Source: Amycolatopsis keratiniphila subsp. keratiniphila (lineage in GTDB: Bacteria > Actinomycetota > Actinomycetes > Mycobacteriales > Pseudonocardiaceae). Taken from it: a stretch of DNA of 64,000 nucleotides. The notes beneath the pieces are model-generated. The model saw only the letters and a list, made by a program, of their open reading frames with translations. It was not told the DNA's origin and made no database searches. How positions within the stretch are numbered: the first letter of the stretch is position 1; the number at the start of each line of letters is the position of its first letter. Positions 8,128 through 17,076 of this stretch are shown piece by piece. The translations under genes were made by a program, and so were the position numbers. The DNA lies in contig NZ_LQMT02000017.1 of the NCBI RefSeq assembly GCF_001620365.2, forward strand, positions 1 to 64,000, read 5' to 3'.

Positions 8128-9110
8128 TGCTGATCGGTGAGGTGGCGCGCCGCTCGGGGGTGAGCAGCCGGATGCTCCGGCATTACGACTCCCTCGGGCT
8201 GGTGCGGCCGACCGGCCGCACCTTCGGCGGCTACCGCGAGTACTCCGACGAGGACATCCGCCGGATCTTCCACGTGGAGAGCCTGCGATCCCTCGGCCTG
8301 TCGCTGCGCGAGATCGGCCGCGCCTTGGAGGATCCGGCCTTCGAGCCGTCCGATCTGGTCCGCGACCTCATCCGGCGGACCGAGGAGCGCCTGAGCCGCG
8401 AGCAGGAGCTGCTCGACCGGCTCCGCGCGGTCGACGGTTCGGCACCCACGGGCTGGGAAGGGGTTCTGCGCATCGTCGAGCTGCTGCACGGGCTCAACTC
8501 GCCTCACGCGGCTCGGCGGCAGCAGACCGCTCTGGCCCCGGCCGAGGTGCCCGCCGAACTGCTGGCCGGGGCGGTCCTCGCCGAAGCCGATCCGAACGTC
8601 GCCGGAGCACTGCGGTGGGCTCTCGCGAGGGCGGGCGGCGACGGCGTGGCGAGCCTGGCGTCCGGTGCGCGTTCCGACGACGTCGACGTCCGGCGGCGCG
8701 CGATCCTCGCGATCGCCGGGATGCCCGGTGATGAGGCGACCGCGGCGCTGGCGGAGGCACTCGGCGACCGGGACCGGGCGGTCCGCGCCCGCGCCGCGCT
8801 GGCCCTGGGGTCGCGCGGCGAGAGCGCGGCCGTGCCGGAACTCGTCCGCATGGTGGTCGAGGGCACGTCCGACGTCGAGGCGGCCGAGGTCCTCGGCGCC
8901 TTGGCTCGCGACGACGGTGTCGCGAGCCGGATCATGAGCGCGTTGACCGGCGAGCTCGCCGCTGGTGACCCCGCTACGCGGATCCGCCTCACCCAGGCCC
9001 TCGTCGAGATGCCGCCCGCGCTCGCCCTGGACGTGCTGCGTGACCTGGCCGAAGACGACGATCCCACCGTCGCCCTCCTCGCTTCGGCCCTCGCGGGAGC
9101 GCTCGGGTGA
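8127..9110 (+). CDS. MerR-family regulator fused to C-terminal HEAT repeats
   Basis: 327 residues. Residues 1-70 are a MerR winged helix (IGEVARRSGVSSRMLRHYDSLGLV, then GYREYSDEDIRRI). A coiled coil runs to about residue 115, then about 200 residues of HEAT-like helical repeats (VDVRRRAILAIAGMPGDEATAALAEALGDRD). The repeat domain replaces the usual small ligand-binding domain. The start overlaps the preceding stop and follows GGAGGGAGCC. It probably represses or activates its own operon through the dyad at 7428-7448; the partner HEAT protein may titrate or sense for it. Confidence 0.85.
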   Translation: MLIGEVARRSGVSSRMLRHYDSLGLVRPTGRTFGGYREYSDEDIRRIFHVESLRSLGLSLREIGRALEDPAFEPSDLVRDLIRRTEERLSREQELLDRLRAVDGSAPTGWEGVLRIVELLHGLNSPHAARRQQTALAPAEVPAELLAGAVLAEADPNVAGALRWALARAGGDGVASLASGARSDDVDVRRRAILAIAGMPGDEATAALAEALGDRDRAVRARAALALGSRGESAAVPELVRMVVEGTSDVEAAEVLGALARDDGVASRIMSALTGELAAGDPATRIRLTQALVEMPPALALDVLRDLAEDDDPTVALLASALAGALG

Positions 9111-9139
9111 GACGGCTTGGCCACTGGGCCGTTTGATGC

Positions 9140-9151
9140 GAACATATGTTC
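9140..9151. promoter_or_regulatory. LexA (SOS) box at dinB
   Basis: GAACATATGTTC is a perfect 12-bp palindrome matching the actinobacterial LexA consensus GAAC-N4-GTTC. It ends one base before the dinB ATG, so bound LexA would cover the transcription or translation start. No Shine-Dalgarno separates it from the ATG, which suggests a leaderless or very short-leader transcript. Confidence 0.85.
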
Positions 9152-9152
9152 T

Positions 9153-10343
9153 ATGACGACCGAGGGTCCCATCCTGCACGCCGACCTGGACTCGTTCTAC
9201 GCGTCGGTCGAGCAGCGTGACGACCCGAAGCTCCGCGGGCGGCCGGTCATCGTCGGCGGCGGGGTCGTGCTGGCCGCCAGCTACGAGGCGAAGGCGTACG
9301 GCGTGCGCACGGCGATGGGCGGCGGCCAGGCGCGGCGGCTGTGCCCCGACGCGATCGTGGTCCCGCCCCGGATGCGCGCGTACTCGGCGGCGAGCAAGGC
9401 GGTTTTCGAGGTCTTCGGCAACACGACACCGCTCGTGGAAGGCATTTCGATCGACGAGGCCTTCCTCGACGTCGGCGGGCTGCTGAAGATCGCGGGCACA
9501 CCGAGCCGGATCGCCGCGAAACTGCGGAAGGACGTCCTGGAGCAGGTCGGTCTGCCGATCACCGTCGGCGTCGCCAGGACGAAGTTCCTCGCGAAGGTGG
9601 CCAGCGGGGTCGCGAAACCCGACGGCCTGCTCGTCGTGCCACACGACAAGGAGCTGGAGTTCCTGCATCCGCTCCCGGTCGAGCGGCTGTGGGGCGTGGG
9701 CAAGGTGACGGCGCGGAAGCTCCGCGAGCGTGGGGTGACCACGGTCGGGCAGATGGAGGGTTTCGGCGAGAAGGAACTCGTCCGGATGCTCGGCCGCGGC
9801 GTCGGCGCCCATCTGCACGCCTTGTCCCACAACGACGACCCGCGTCGCGTGCAGACGGGTCGCCGCCGCCGGTCCATCGGGGCGCAGCGCGCGCTCGGCA
9901 GCAGGCCGCGTTCGCCCGCCGAGCTCGACGCGACGTTGCTGACGCTGGCCGATCGCCTCGCCCGCCGCCTGCGTGCGGCGCACCGGGTGTGCCGCACCGT
10001 CGTGCTGCGGATGCGATTCGCCGATTTCACCAAGGCGACGCGTTCGCACACCCTCATGGAGGCGACCGAACAGACCGGCGCGATCGTCGCCGCGGCGCGT
10101 GACCTGCTCGCCACGGCGAGACCGCTGATCGACGAACGCGGTCTCACACTGATCGGGCTCGCCCTCACGAACCTGTCGAAGGACGACGCGATCCAGCTGG
10201 CGCTGCCGTTCGGGGCGAAACCTAGGGACGCGCTCGACTCGACGCTCGACACCGTCCGGGACCGGTTCGGTTCGAAGTCCATCACGCGCGCGGTGCATCT
10301 GGGGCAGGTCGAAGAGCCGTGGGTGCCGCTCCTGCCGGACTGA
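9153..10343 (+). CDS. dinB: DNA polymerase IV
   Basis: 396 residues, Y-family polymerase. The N-terminal palm begins ILHADLDSFYASVEQRDDP with the first catalytic Asp. GISIDEAFLDVGG contributes the second acidic pair, and VGVARTKFLAKVASG-VAKPDG is the thumb/HhH segment. A little-finger domain occupies the C-terminal 120 residues. Translesion, error-prone synthesis is the known family role. The start was set at 9153, directly after a perfect LexA box, so SOS induction is very likely. Confidence 0.95.
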   Translation: MTTEGPILHADLDSFYASVEQRDDPKLRGRPVIVGGGVVLAASYEAKAYGVRTAMGGGQARRLCPDAIVVPPRMRAYSAASKAVFEVFGNTTPLVEGISIDEAFLDVGGLLKIAGTPSRIAAKLRKDVLEQVGLPITVGVARTKFLAKVASGVAKPDGLLVVPHDKELEFLHPLPVERLWGVGKVTARKLRERGVTTVGQMEGFGEKELVRMLGRGVGAHLHALSHNDDPRRVQTGRRRRSIGAQRALGSRPRSPAELDATLLTLADRLARRLRAAHRVCRTVVLRMRFADFTKATRSHTLMEATEQTGAIVAAARDLLATARPLIDERGLTLIGLALTNLSKDDAIQLALPFGAKPRDALDSTLDTVRDRFGSKSITRAVHLGQVEEPWVPLLPD

Positions 10344-10365
10344 ACCTCGTCGCTAGGGTGTCCCG

Positions 10366-10848
10366 GTGGCGGAAGTCGAGATCTACACCGATGGCGCGTG
10401 CAGCGGGAATCCGGGTCCCGGCGGCTGGGGCGCGGTGCTGCGGTACGGCACCGTCGAGAAGGAGATCTACGGCGGGGATCCCGGGCCGACCACGAACAAC
10501 CGGATGGAGCTGACCGCGCCGATCGAGGCGCTGGAAAGCCTGAAGCGCCGGGTCACGGTGGACATCTACACCGACAGCACCTACGTCCGGAACGGCATCA
10601 CCAGCTGGGTGCGCAACTGGAAGAACAACGGCTGGATGACCTCGGCGAAGACACCGGTCAAGAACGCCGACCTGTGGCGCCGTCTCGACGAAGCCGCGTC
10701 ACGGCACGAGGTCGAGTGGCATTGGGTCAAGGGCCATGCCGGGCATCCGGAGAACGAGCGAGCGGACCGGCTCGCCGTCAAAGGCGTGGAAGAGGTCGTG
10801 GGGCGACCCGTGATCCAGCCCGGCGAGCGGTCCGCTCGGCATCGTTAG
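10366..10848 (+). CDS. rnhA: Ribonuclease HI
   Basis: 160 residues, slightly longer than the E. coli enzyme because of a short C-terminal tail. All four catalytic acids are visible: Asp in [16 protein letters not shown], Glu in NNRMELTA, Asp in IYTDSTYV and Asp in ENERADRLA. The basic-handle region [10 protein letters not shown] is present. It degrades the RNA strand of RNA-DNA hybrids. It starts with GTG, 22 bp after dinB on the same strand, and may share its transcript. Its stop overlaps the convergent peptidase-like gene. Confidence 0.95.
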   Translation: MAEVEIYTDGACSGNPGPGGWGAVLRYGTVEKEIYGGDPGPTTNNRMELTAPIEALESLKRRVTVDIYTDSTYVRNGITSWVRNWKNNGWMTSAKTPVKNADLWRRLDEAASRHEVEWHWVKGHAGHPENERADRLAVKGVEEVVGRPVIQPGERSARHR

Positions 10849-11516
10849 CAGCTGACGTTCACCTTCGCGCTCTTGGCGAAGGAGACGTGGACGTGGTCCA
10901 TGTGGTTGGCGGTCGCGCCGCCGCGGTCCTCCATGGTGTCCCAGCCGCTGCCGTCGTTGTAGCGCTGGCGCCAGATGACGTACGTGATGCCGAAGTCCTT
11001 CTGGTTGGCCATGAGGTATTCGGCGATCGCGTTGCCGGTGGCGGTGTCCACCATGAAGTCCAGCGCGAGGCCGGACGGGTGGTCGCTGGCGTTCGCCCGG
11101 CCGGCGACGCCGCCGACGTTCTTCACGCCGAACTTGGCCTTCACGTGGTTGCCGACCTGGGCCACGTGCGGCTTGGTGCCGGCGAGGCTGGTCGAACACG
11201 CCGTCGCGGCGGGCACGGTCTTCTTGACCGGGGCGGGGGCCTTGGTCGACGTCGTCGGCTTCGGGGGAGCCGAGGAGGTCGACGGCGGCGGGGTGGTCGT
11301 GCTGCTGGAGGGCGGGGTGCTGCTGGTCGACGGCGGGGGAGTCACGCTGGAGACCGGGGGAGCCTTCAACGCGAGCGCGGCGCTGGCCGCTTCGACGTCA
11401 GGGGAACCTGCGGAGGTCAGCCACATCGACGCCGGGAGCGCCGTGGCGACCGCTGCCGCGATACCCGCGGGGAGCTTCCACTGCGGAGCCTTGATCTTGC
11501 GATGTCTGCCGGCCAT
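10845..11516 (-). CDS. Secreted M15/VanY-like peptidase-domain protein
   Basis: About 223 residues. An N-terminal membrane/signal segment ([18 protein letters not shown]) is followed by a Ser/Thr/Pro-rich wall-spanning linker of about 60 residues. The C-terminal domain has HPSGLALDF and [10 protein letters not shown], the metal-binding His/Asp/His pattern of the Hedgehog/DD-peptidase fold. A cell-wall-facing hydrolase is the likely role. ATG 11516 is chosen; an in-frame GTG at 11528 is possible. It has about 190 bp of upstream non-coding DNA before the next gene. Confidence 0.8.
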   Translation of the reverse strand: MAGRHRKIKAPQWKLPAGIAAAVATALPASMWLTSAGSPDVEAASAALALKAPPVSSVTPPPSTSSTPPSSSTTTPPPSTSSAPPKPTTSTKAPAPVKKTVPAATACSTSLAGTKPHVAQVGNHVKAKFGVKNVGGVAGRANASDHPSGLALDFMVDTATGNAIAEYLMANQKDFGITYVIWRQRYNDGSGWDTMEDRGGATANHMDHVHVSFAKSAKVNVSC

Positions 11517-11712
11517 TTCTCTGATCACTCACCACTTCGGGGACGGGAACTCGCGTCGGGGGCCGCGAGCTCCGGGCAACATTACGAAAAGGACACGGCA
11601 ATGTCACGCCCGAGTGTGTTCGCCCACAGTTACCTTGATCGTTGAACCAAAAGAGGCTCACGTCCGTACAGATACGAGAAGTGCTTTTATGTGAGCACTG
11701 TGAGTGACGAAA

Positions 11713-12210
11713 TCAGTCCGCTTTGCAGGATTGGAAGTACACGTCCTCGTTCGGCGAGATCACGTTCACCCCCGGGGAATGCGGCGCCCGGCCGGTGGCC
11801 GTCGAGGCCGCGATCACGGTGCAGACCAGCTGATTGATGGCCTGGTTGGACAATTTGCGCACCGAGTACGGCAGCGAGAGGCTCGACGGGTCGCCCGAGT
11901 AGACCCGGAGCTTGCCCAACTCCGGCGGGACGAACGTGGTGAGTCCTTGCGCGGCTTCCCGGTCGGTCGGTCCCTGCAGCAGCAGCGTGACCGCGCCCTC
12001 GGGGGAGATGAAGCCCTCGCTGGGCCGGGTCACCGGGATGACCCGGCCGTCGGAGACGAAGTACAGCGTCAGGCCGCCGAGCACGTTCGGCCCCGTGGTG
12101 GCGCGGATCGACGGCCCCGGCCCGGCCGGGACGACACCGGTCGGCTGGACACCGCACGCCGCCGCCAGCGCCGCGGCCGCGAGGACGAGCAGTACGCGGG
12201 GCTTCCTCAT
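11713..12210 (-). CDS. GerMN-domain lipoprotein
   Basis: 165 residues. The signal peptide ends in a lipobox (LAAAALAAAC-G, Cys near residue 19). The mature part is a GerMN-like domain with GLTLYFVSDGRVIPV and a C-terminal YSVRKLSNQAINQLVCTVIA. It is the third gene of a response regulator, kinase, lipoprotein operon and its start overlaps the kinase stop by 4 bp. The arrangement parallels MtrA-MtrB-LpqB, where a GerMN lipoprotein modulates the kinase, but this protein lacks LpqB's beta-propeller. Confidence 0.85.
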   Translation of the reverse strand: MRKPRVLLVLAAAALAAACGVQPTGVVPAGPGPSIRATTGPNVLGGLTLYFVSDGRVIPVTRPSEGFISPEGAVTLLLQGPTDREAAQGLTTFVPPELGKLRVYSGDPSSLSLPYSVRKLSNQAINQLVCTVIAASTATGRAPHSPGVNVISPNEDVYFQSCKAD

Positions 12211-13619
12211 GGCGTCGCTCCTTCGGCCCGGTGCGGCAGGTGTAACACGAACCGGGCGCCGTGCCCGGTGTCGGCCGCGGTGATGTCGCCACCGTGCAGG
12301 CGGGCGTTCTCCAGCGCGATCGCCAGCCCGAGCCCGCTGCCCTCGGAACGGGCGCGGGCGGTGTCGGCCTTGGTGAACCGGTCGAACACATGCGGCAGCA
12401 CCTCGGGGGCGATCCCCGGCCCGTGGTCTTCGACCGCCAGGGTGACGCCGTCGCCGTCGGCGCGCAGCCGGACCTCGACCGGGGGCGCGCCGTGGCGGAA
12501 CGCGTTGCCGACGAGGTTGGCCACGATCAGGTCGAGCCGCCGCCGGTCCACCCGGGCGAGAACGCCCTCCGGCAGGTCGGTGACCAGGTCTTCGCCGTCG
12601 CGCCAGCCGCGGGCGTCGAGGCTGTCGCGGATCGCCGTCGCGAGATCCCATTCGTCGAGCGCGAGTTCGGCGCGGCCCGCGTCGAACCGGGAGATCTCCA
12701 CCAGATCCTGCACCAGCCGCGTCAGCCTCCGGGTCTCGCCGGAGACCAGCCGTGCCGCGACGGCGGTGTCCGGCGGCAGCGCCTCCGCGTCCTCGTCGAG
12801 GACGTCGGTGACCGCGTTCATCGCCGCGAGCGGGGTGCGGAGTTCGTGTGAGACGTCGGCCACGAACCGGCGGGCGTCGGCCTCCATGGCTCTCAGCTCA
12901 CCGACCGTGCGCTCGAGTTCGGCGGCGGTGTTGTTGAAGGTCGTGACCAGTTCGGCCAGCTCGTCGGAACCCTTGGCGGGCAGCCGGACGTCGAGCCTGC
13001 CTTCGCCGAGCTGTGCGGCGGCGGTGTTGAGCGCCCGGACCGGCCTGAGCACCTGTCTCGCCGCGAGCAGGGCCAGTGCCGCGGCCAGCGGAAGGGCCAG
13101 CGCGGCCGTCTGCCAGGCGGATTTCGCGAGTTCGTCGATGGCCTGTTGCTGCTGCACGAGCGAGGTGAGCGAGTACACCTCGACGCCGCTGTTCTGCATC
13201 GTCCCGTCGGGTTGCCTGGCCAGCACCGGCAGCCCGACCAGCAGTTCCGGGATTCTTTCGCGGTCGACGCGCTGGAACTGGATGCGGTTGTCGGTCGCGA
13301 CGGTCTGGCGCAGCTCGGGGGAGAAGGTGTTGAGGTCCGGGCCGTTGACCGACCGCAGGTTGCGGTAGACCGCGACGGCGTTCAACCGCAGGCTGCCCGC
13401 GAAATCGTTGAGCTGGTCCTGGGTCGGCGGCGTGGACAGCGGGCGGCCGTAGGCGGCGACCCGGTCCTTCAGCTGGTTCATGGCCGCGTCCTGGACGGCT
13501 TCGAGGATCGCGGTGCGGGCCGAGACGTAACTGGCGCCCGCCGCGGCCGCCGCCCCGATGATCGTCATCGCCGCGAAGGCCAGGATGAGCCGGGGCCGCA
13601 ACCCGGAGAGCAGCCTCAT
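12207..13619 (-). CDS. Two-component sensor histidine kinase
   Basis: 470 residues. The first membrane helix is near residues 10-30, followed by an extracytoplasmic sensor of about 130 residues and a second helix near 175-195. Then come a HAMP linker, the dimerisation domain with the phospho-acceptor His in FVADVSHELRTPLAAMNA, and a HATPase domain with NLVGNAFRHG and the DHGPGIAPE/GSGLGLAI glycine boxes. It overlaps the response regulator upstream and the lipoprotein downstream by 4 bp each, so the three are co-translated. The signal is probably envelope-related. Confidence 0.93.
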   Translation of the reverse strand: MRLLSGLRPRLILAFAAMTIIGAAAAAGASYVSARTAILEAVQDAAMNQLKDRVAAYGRPLSTPPTQDQLNDFAGSLRLNAVAVYRNLRSVNGPDLNTFSPELRQTVATDNRIQFQRVDRERIPELLVGLPVLARQPDGTMQNSGVEVYSLTSLVQQQQAIDELAKSAWQTAALALPLAAALALLAARQVLRPVRALNTAAAQLGEGRLDVRLPAKGSDELAELVTTFNNTAAELERTVGELRAMEADARRFVADVSHELRTPLAAMNAVTDVLDEDAEALPPDTAVAARLVSGETRRLTRLVQDLVEISRFDAGRAELALDEWDLATAIRDSLDARGWRDGEDLVTDLPEGVLARVDRRRLDLIVANLVGNAFRHGAPPVEVRLRADGDGVTLAVEDHGPGIAPEVLPHVFDRFTKADTARARSEGSGLGLAIALENARLHGGDITAADTGHGARFVLHLPHRAEGATP

Positions 13620-14305
13620 GAACGGCCGAACCGGTACCCGAAGCCGCGGACGGTCTGGACGTGTTCGGGTTTCGCGGGCACGTCTTCGATCTTCGCGCGC
13701 AGCCGCTGGACGCAGGCGTCGACCAGCCGGGAGTCGCCGAGGTAGTCGTGATCCCAGACGGCGGAGAGGATCTGCTGACGGCTGTAGACCTGACCCGGCG
13801 TGCGCGACAGCTCCAGCAGCAGCTTCAGCTCGGTCGGGGTCAGTGAGACCGGCTCGCCGTTCTTCGTGACGACCAGCCCGGCCCGGTCGATGACCAGGCC
13901 GCCGTGCCGTTCCCCGGCGGCGTCGTCGCTCGCGGGCTTCTCGCTCACCGCGCGGCGCAGCACCGCCCGGATCCGGGCGTCGAGCACCCGCGGCTCGATC
14001 GGTTTGGTGACGTAGTCGTCGGCGCCCGCCTCCAGCCCGGCCACGATGTCGAAGTCGTCGCTGCGGGCGGTGAGCATGATGATCGGCACCTCGCCCGCCG
14101 AGCGGATGCGGCGGCAGGTCTCGAAGCCGTCGATACCGGGGAGCATCAGGTCCAGTACGACGATGTCGGGCTGGAACACCCGCAGTTTCTCCAGCCCGAG
14201 CTCGCCGCTCTCGGCGGTGTACACGGTGTGCGCCTGCCGTCGCAGCGCGAGTTCCAGCCCCTCCCGCACGGACGCGTCGTCTTCGATCACAAGGACACTT
14301 GCCAC
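13616..14305 (-). CDS. OmpR/PhoB-family response regulator
   Basis: 229 residues. The receiver domain (SVLVIEDDASVREGLELAL, phospho-acceptor Asp in DIVVLDLMLPG, conserved Thr in MLTA and Lys in YVTKPIEP) is followed by a winged-helix DNA-binding domain ending DVPAKPEHVQTVRGFGYRF. I placed the start at GTG 14305, where homologues begin. It is the first gene of the regulator-kinase-GerMN lipoprotein operon. Confidence 0.93.
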   Translation of the reverse strand: MASVLVIEDDASVREGLELALRRQAHTVYTAESGELGLEKLRVFQPDIVVLDLMLPGIDGFETCRRIRSAGEVPIIMLTARSDDFDIVAGLEAGADDYVTKPIEPRVLDARIRAVLRRAVSEKPASDDAAGERHGGLVIDRAGLVVTKNGEPVSLTPTELKLLLELSRTPGQVYSRQQILSAVWDHDYLGDSRLVDACVQRLRAKIEDVPAKPEHVQTVRGFGYRFGRS

Positions 14306-14415
14306 GCCGCCATTATTCGGATGTCTCGGCGCGTGTGCGACTCGGCTCGATCTTGTAGCAGAACCATGACATTGTCCGGACCTCACGGCTAAACGGCGTG
14401 GGGACAGTGGGACGC

Positions 14416-15363
14416 ATGGCCCTACTCATCCACGAAGCGAAGCCGACCCCCGCCCGCCGTCCGCTGCCGGGACGGCACGCCGAGACCCGGCGGACCCTGT
14501 CCAGGGCCGTGTTCCAGCTCGCCACCGGACTGGGACTGGCCGCCGCGTTCGTCGTGACCTACGTGCTGTTCGTGCACACGTCGGCCGGGCAGCTCGCCGA
14601 GAACGGCGTCGTGCGGAGCGCGCAGTCCGGTCAGTGGTCCACAATGGACTGGGCGGGACCGCTGCGCGACCAGGACATGGTGCTGGTGATCGGCGCCGCC
14701 GGGATCGGGCTCGTCGGCCTGGCGCTGCTCCGGCGCAAACCCGGTCTCCTGATCCCGGCGCTGACCGTCCTCGTGCTCCCGCTCGTCGCCGCTCAGCTGC
14801 TCAAGCTCTACGTCCTCGTCCGTCCCGAACTGCCCGACGGCGGCCGCGGACCGGGACACAACAGCTTCCCCAGCGGTCACGTCAGTGCCGCCATGGCCAT
14901 CCTGATGGCGCTCGCCTTCGTTCTGCCCCAACGGTTCCGCCCGGCGATCATCGGCATCGGCGGCGTCGCAGTCGCGTGGGTCGCGTCGTCGACCGTCGCG
15001 CTGGGCTGGCACCGGCTCAGCGACACGGCGGGCGCCTGCCTGCTCGGCGCGTCGTTCGCCTGCCTGCTCGCCGCCTGGCTCACCAGCCGCCGCCGCGACC
15101 TGCGCCGCACGCCCGCCTATCTCGTCGCGCTGGCCACGGTGCTGCCGACCGGGATCGTCCTGATCGGCTTCGCGGTGCTGAGCACGGCGACCGACGGCGC
15201 CGCCCAGTTCGTCGCCGCGCTGGTGCTGGCCGCGCTGTCCGCGGTGGGGGTGGTGCTGGCCGCGCTGTGGCCGCTGTGCGGGTCCGCCTTCGAACGGCGG
15301 ACCGGGATCGAGACCCGGGTGGTCGACGATCTGCTCGAGACCCGCCTCGTGACCCGCCGCTGA
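14416..15363 (+). CDS. PAP2-family membrane phosphatase
   Basis: About 315 residues, six predicted membrane helices in the N-terminal 230 residues plus additional C-terminal helices. The three PAP2 motifs are present in sequence: KLYVLVRPELPDGG, NSFPSGHVSAA, and a final motif around LGWHRLSDTAG. It probably dephosphorylates lipid phosphates or undecaprenyl pyrophosphate. ATG 14416 is preferred over the in-frame GTG at 14398. It converges on the second diguanylate cyclase, separated by two palindromic elements. Confidence 0.85.
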   Translation: MALLIHEAKPTPARRPLPGRHAETRRTLSRAVFQLATGLGLAAAFVVTYVLFVHTSAGQLAENGVVRSAQSGQWSTMDWAGPLRDQDMVLVIGAAGIGLVGLALLRRKPGLLIPALTVLVLPLVAAQLLKLYVLVRPELPDGGRGPGHNSFPSGHVSAAMAILMALAFVLPQRFRPAIIGIGGVAVAWVASSTVALGWHRLSDTAGACLLGASFACLLAAWLTSRRRDLRRTPAYLVALATVLPTGIVLIGFAVLSTATDGAAQFVAALVLAALSAVGVVLAALWPLCGSAFERRTGIETRVVDDLLETRLVTRR

Positions 15364-15389
15364 CGCGGGTCTTCGGAGGCGCTCCGGAA

Positions 15390-15426
15390 TGTCACGTATG
15401 GGACCGTTCGGGTCCCGTACGTGGCA
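15390..15426. repeat. 37-nt palindrome (15-7-15 class)
   Basis: Arms TGTCACGTATGGGAC and GTCCCGTACGTGGCA flank a 7-base centre; only two arm positions fail to pair. The geometry and the GGGAC/GTCCC inner ends match the palindromes at 34215, 35115 and 35187. It lies between convergent genes and could serve as a bidirectional terminator. Confidence 0.7.
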
Positions 15427-15445
15427 TCGGTGCTTCGCGGGGCGC

Positions 15446-15498
15446 GTTGCGAAAGCCACTTTCGCAACGTTGAAGGTTGCGAAAGTGGCTTTCGCAAC
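15446..15498. repeat. Palindromic element family A, copy 1
   Basis: 53-nt element. GTTGCGAAAG-CCA-CTTTCGCAAC is itself a hairpin, followed by a short GTTGAAG spacer and its inverted copy. The 47-nt core is 17-13-17. Other copies are at 43725, 57611 and 59226. This one lies between the convergent PAP2 and GGDEF genes. Confidence 0.9.
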
Positions 15499-15555
15499 GT
15501 CGGTCGTGGCCAGGACCGGCCTCCGCCGCCGAACGCATTCAGAGGACTAAACGCG

Positions 15556-17076
15556 TCAGTCGCGGCGCGAGTCACCAGCCCGGCTCAGGGGTGACGTCGG
15601 GGCCCGGGGCGAAGGCGGGACGACGGAGGGCGCCACGACCACGCGGTTCCGCCCGCTCCGTTTCGCTTGGTACATGGCGGCGTCCGCGGCGCGGAAGAGT
15701 TCGCCGTAATCCGTCGAGTGCTCTGGCGACAGCCCGACGCCGATCGACACGGTGCAGCCGTGGATCGGGCCCACCGCGCGGGGTTCGTTGGTGGCGTGCC
15801 CGCTGGCGAGTTCGGTCAGGCCGGTGATCGCGGTCTTCGCGACGGCCACCCGGATCCGCTCGGCGATCCGCATCGCCTCCTCGCGGGTGGTGTCCGGCAG
15901 CAGTACCGAGAACTCCTCGCCGCCCCAGCGCCCGACGACGTCGGTGGAGCGGGTGTTCTGCCGCAGCACGGCGCTGACACAGCCGAGCACGATGTCGCCG
16001 CCGGAATGCCCGTACTTGTCGTTCCACTGCTTGAAGTGGTCGAGGTCCAGCATCAGGAACGCCGTCGGCCGCCGCCCGGTCTGGTCTTCGAGCAGCCGGA
16101 GCGCGGCGGGCGCGTGGAACGAGTCCTCGGTCAGCAGCCCGGTCTTCCGGTCGCGCTGGCTGCGCGCGATCGTGTCCGCCAGCGCCTGCGAGAGCCGGGT
16201 CGAGCGCAGCGCGATCCCGATCATCACCAACGGCACCAGCGCGATGTTGACCGCGCCGAGGATCGTCGTGCACGCGGCGAGCTGCAGCGCGTAGACGAAA
16301 TCCGCGTTGTCGGCCCAGCTGCCGATCAGCTTCTGCCGCCGCCAGCCGCCCCACGCCAGGCCGCGCGCGATGCTGATCAGCAGTGTCTGCGACGCGAAGT
16401 ACCAGAGCGCGGCGCCCACCAGCGCGACGGCGGCGACCGCGATGTCGCCGGGACGCTGGGGGAGCGTGCCCGATTCGAGCCAGGTGTGCAGTGACGTCAG
16501 CTTGGTGATCATGTGCACGCCGAGGATGGAGGCGGCGTGCGCGGCGGTGGTGAAGAGGAAGGTCGTCATCGCCTTGTGCGCGATGGAGTAGCGCTGCACG
16601 CGCACCATCAGCAGCAGCGCGAGCGACAACGCGGGCGGCAGCAGGACGGCCGCGCCGCCCAGCCAGACGGCGGTCTGGTCGATGTGCTCGCCGCGCCGGT
16701 CGTCGGCCCGGCGCTGCTCCTCCGGATGCTGGGTCTGGACGAGGTACCAGATCGTGCAGCCCGCGATCACGCCGAAGCGGACGAGATCCGTCGTCGTGGC
16801 GGACGACTTGAAACCGCTGTAGAGCGCCCAGGACGCGACCGCGATCTCGGTGCCGAGCATCCAGAAGACCGCCGCGGGCGGCAGACGCCACAGTTCCCAC
16901 CCGGCCGGATGACGCAGGGTGTTCCAGGCGCGGCCGCGCAACCGCCAGACGCGGGCGGAGGCGAGGCCGACGGTGTCGGCGAAACCCCGGAGCGAACCAC
17001 GCGGCCGCGCCGAGACCGCGTCACGGTCGTGCTTGCCGAACTCGCTGACGAGGGTCACCTCCCACCCGTTACGCAC
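15556..17076 (-). CDS. Membrane-bound GGDEF diguanylate cyclase (paralogue)
   Basis: 506 residues. A basic cytoplasmic N-terminus of about 75 residues precedes several membrane helices and a C-terminal GGDEF domain. The active site GRWGGEEFSVLLPD is intact, and an RSTD inhibitory site lies five residues before it. The N-terminal region resembles the cyclase at 1529-2824 (TDLVRFGVI). The start is uncertain: GTG 17076, or GTG 17058 directly after GGGAG. Both cyclases are adjacent to no visible c-di-GMP effector. Confidence 0.88.
   Translation of the reverse strand: MRNGWEVTLVSEFGKHDRDAVSARPRGSLRGFADTVGLASARVWRLRGRAWNTLRHPAGWELWRLPPAAVFWMLGTEIAVASWALYSGFKSSATTTDLVRFGVIAGCTIWYLVQTQHPEEQRRADDRRGEHIDQTAVWLGGAAVLLPPALSLALLLMVRVQRYSIAHKAMTTFLFTTAAHAASILGVHMITKLTSLHTWLESGTLPQRPGDIAVAAVALVGAALWYFASQTLLISIARGLAWGGWRRQKLIGSWADNADFVYALQLAACTTILGAVNIALVPLVMIGIALRSTRLSQALADTIARSQRDRKTGLLTEDSFHAPAALRLLEDQTGRRPTAFLMLDLDHFKQWNDKYGHSGGDIVLGCVSAVLRQNTRSTDVVGRWGGEEFSVLLPDTTREEAMRIAERIRVAVAKTAITGLTELASGHATNEPRAVGPIHGCTVSIGVGLSPEHSTDYGELFRAADAAMYQAKRSGRNRVVVAPSVVPPSPRAPTSPLSRAGDSRRD

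Noticed and set aside
7638-10298. An 886-codon antisense frame over HEAT/MerR and dinB
   Set aside because: Antisense shadow of well-supported genes in GC-rich DNA, rich in Arg, His and Asp without domain structure.
11529-11712. c-di-AMP (ydaO) riboswitch ahead of the secreted peptidase-like gene
   Set aside because: The conserved core elements of the riboswitch could not be found in the 184-bp leader on the minus strand.
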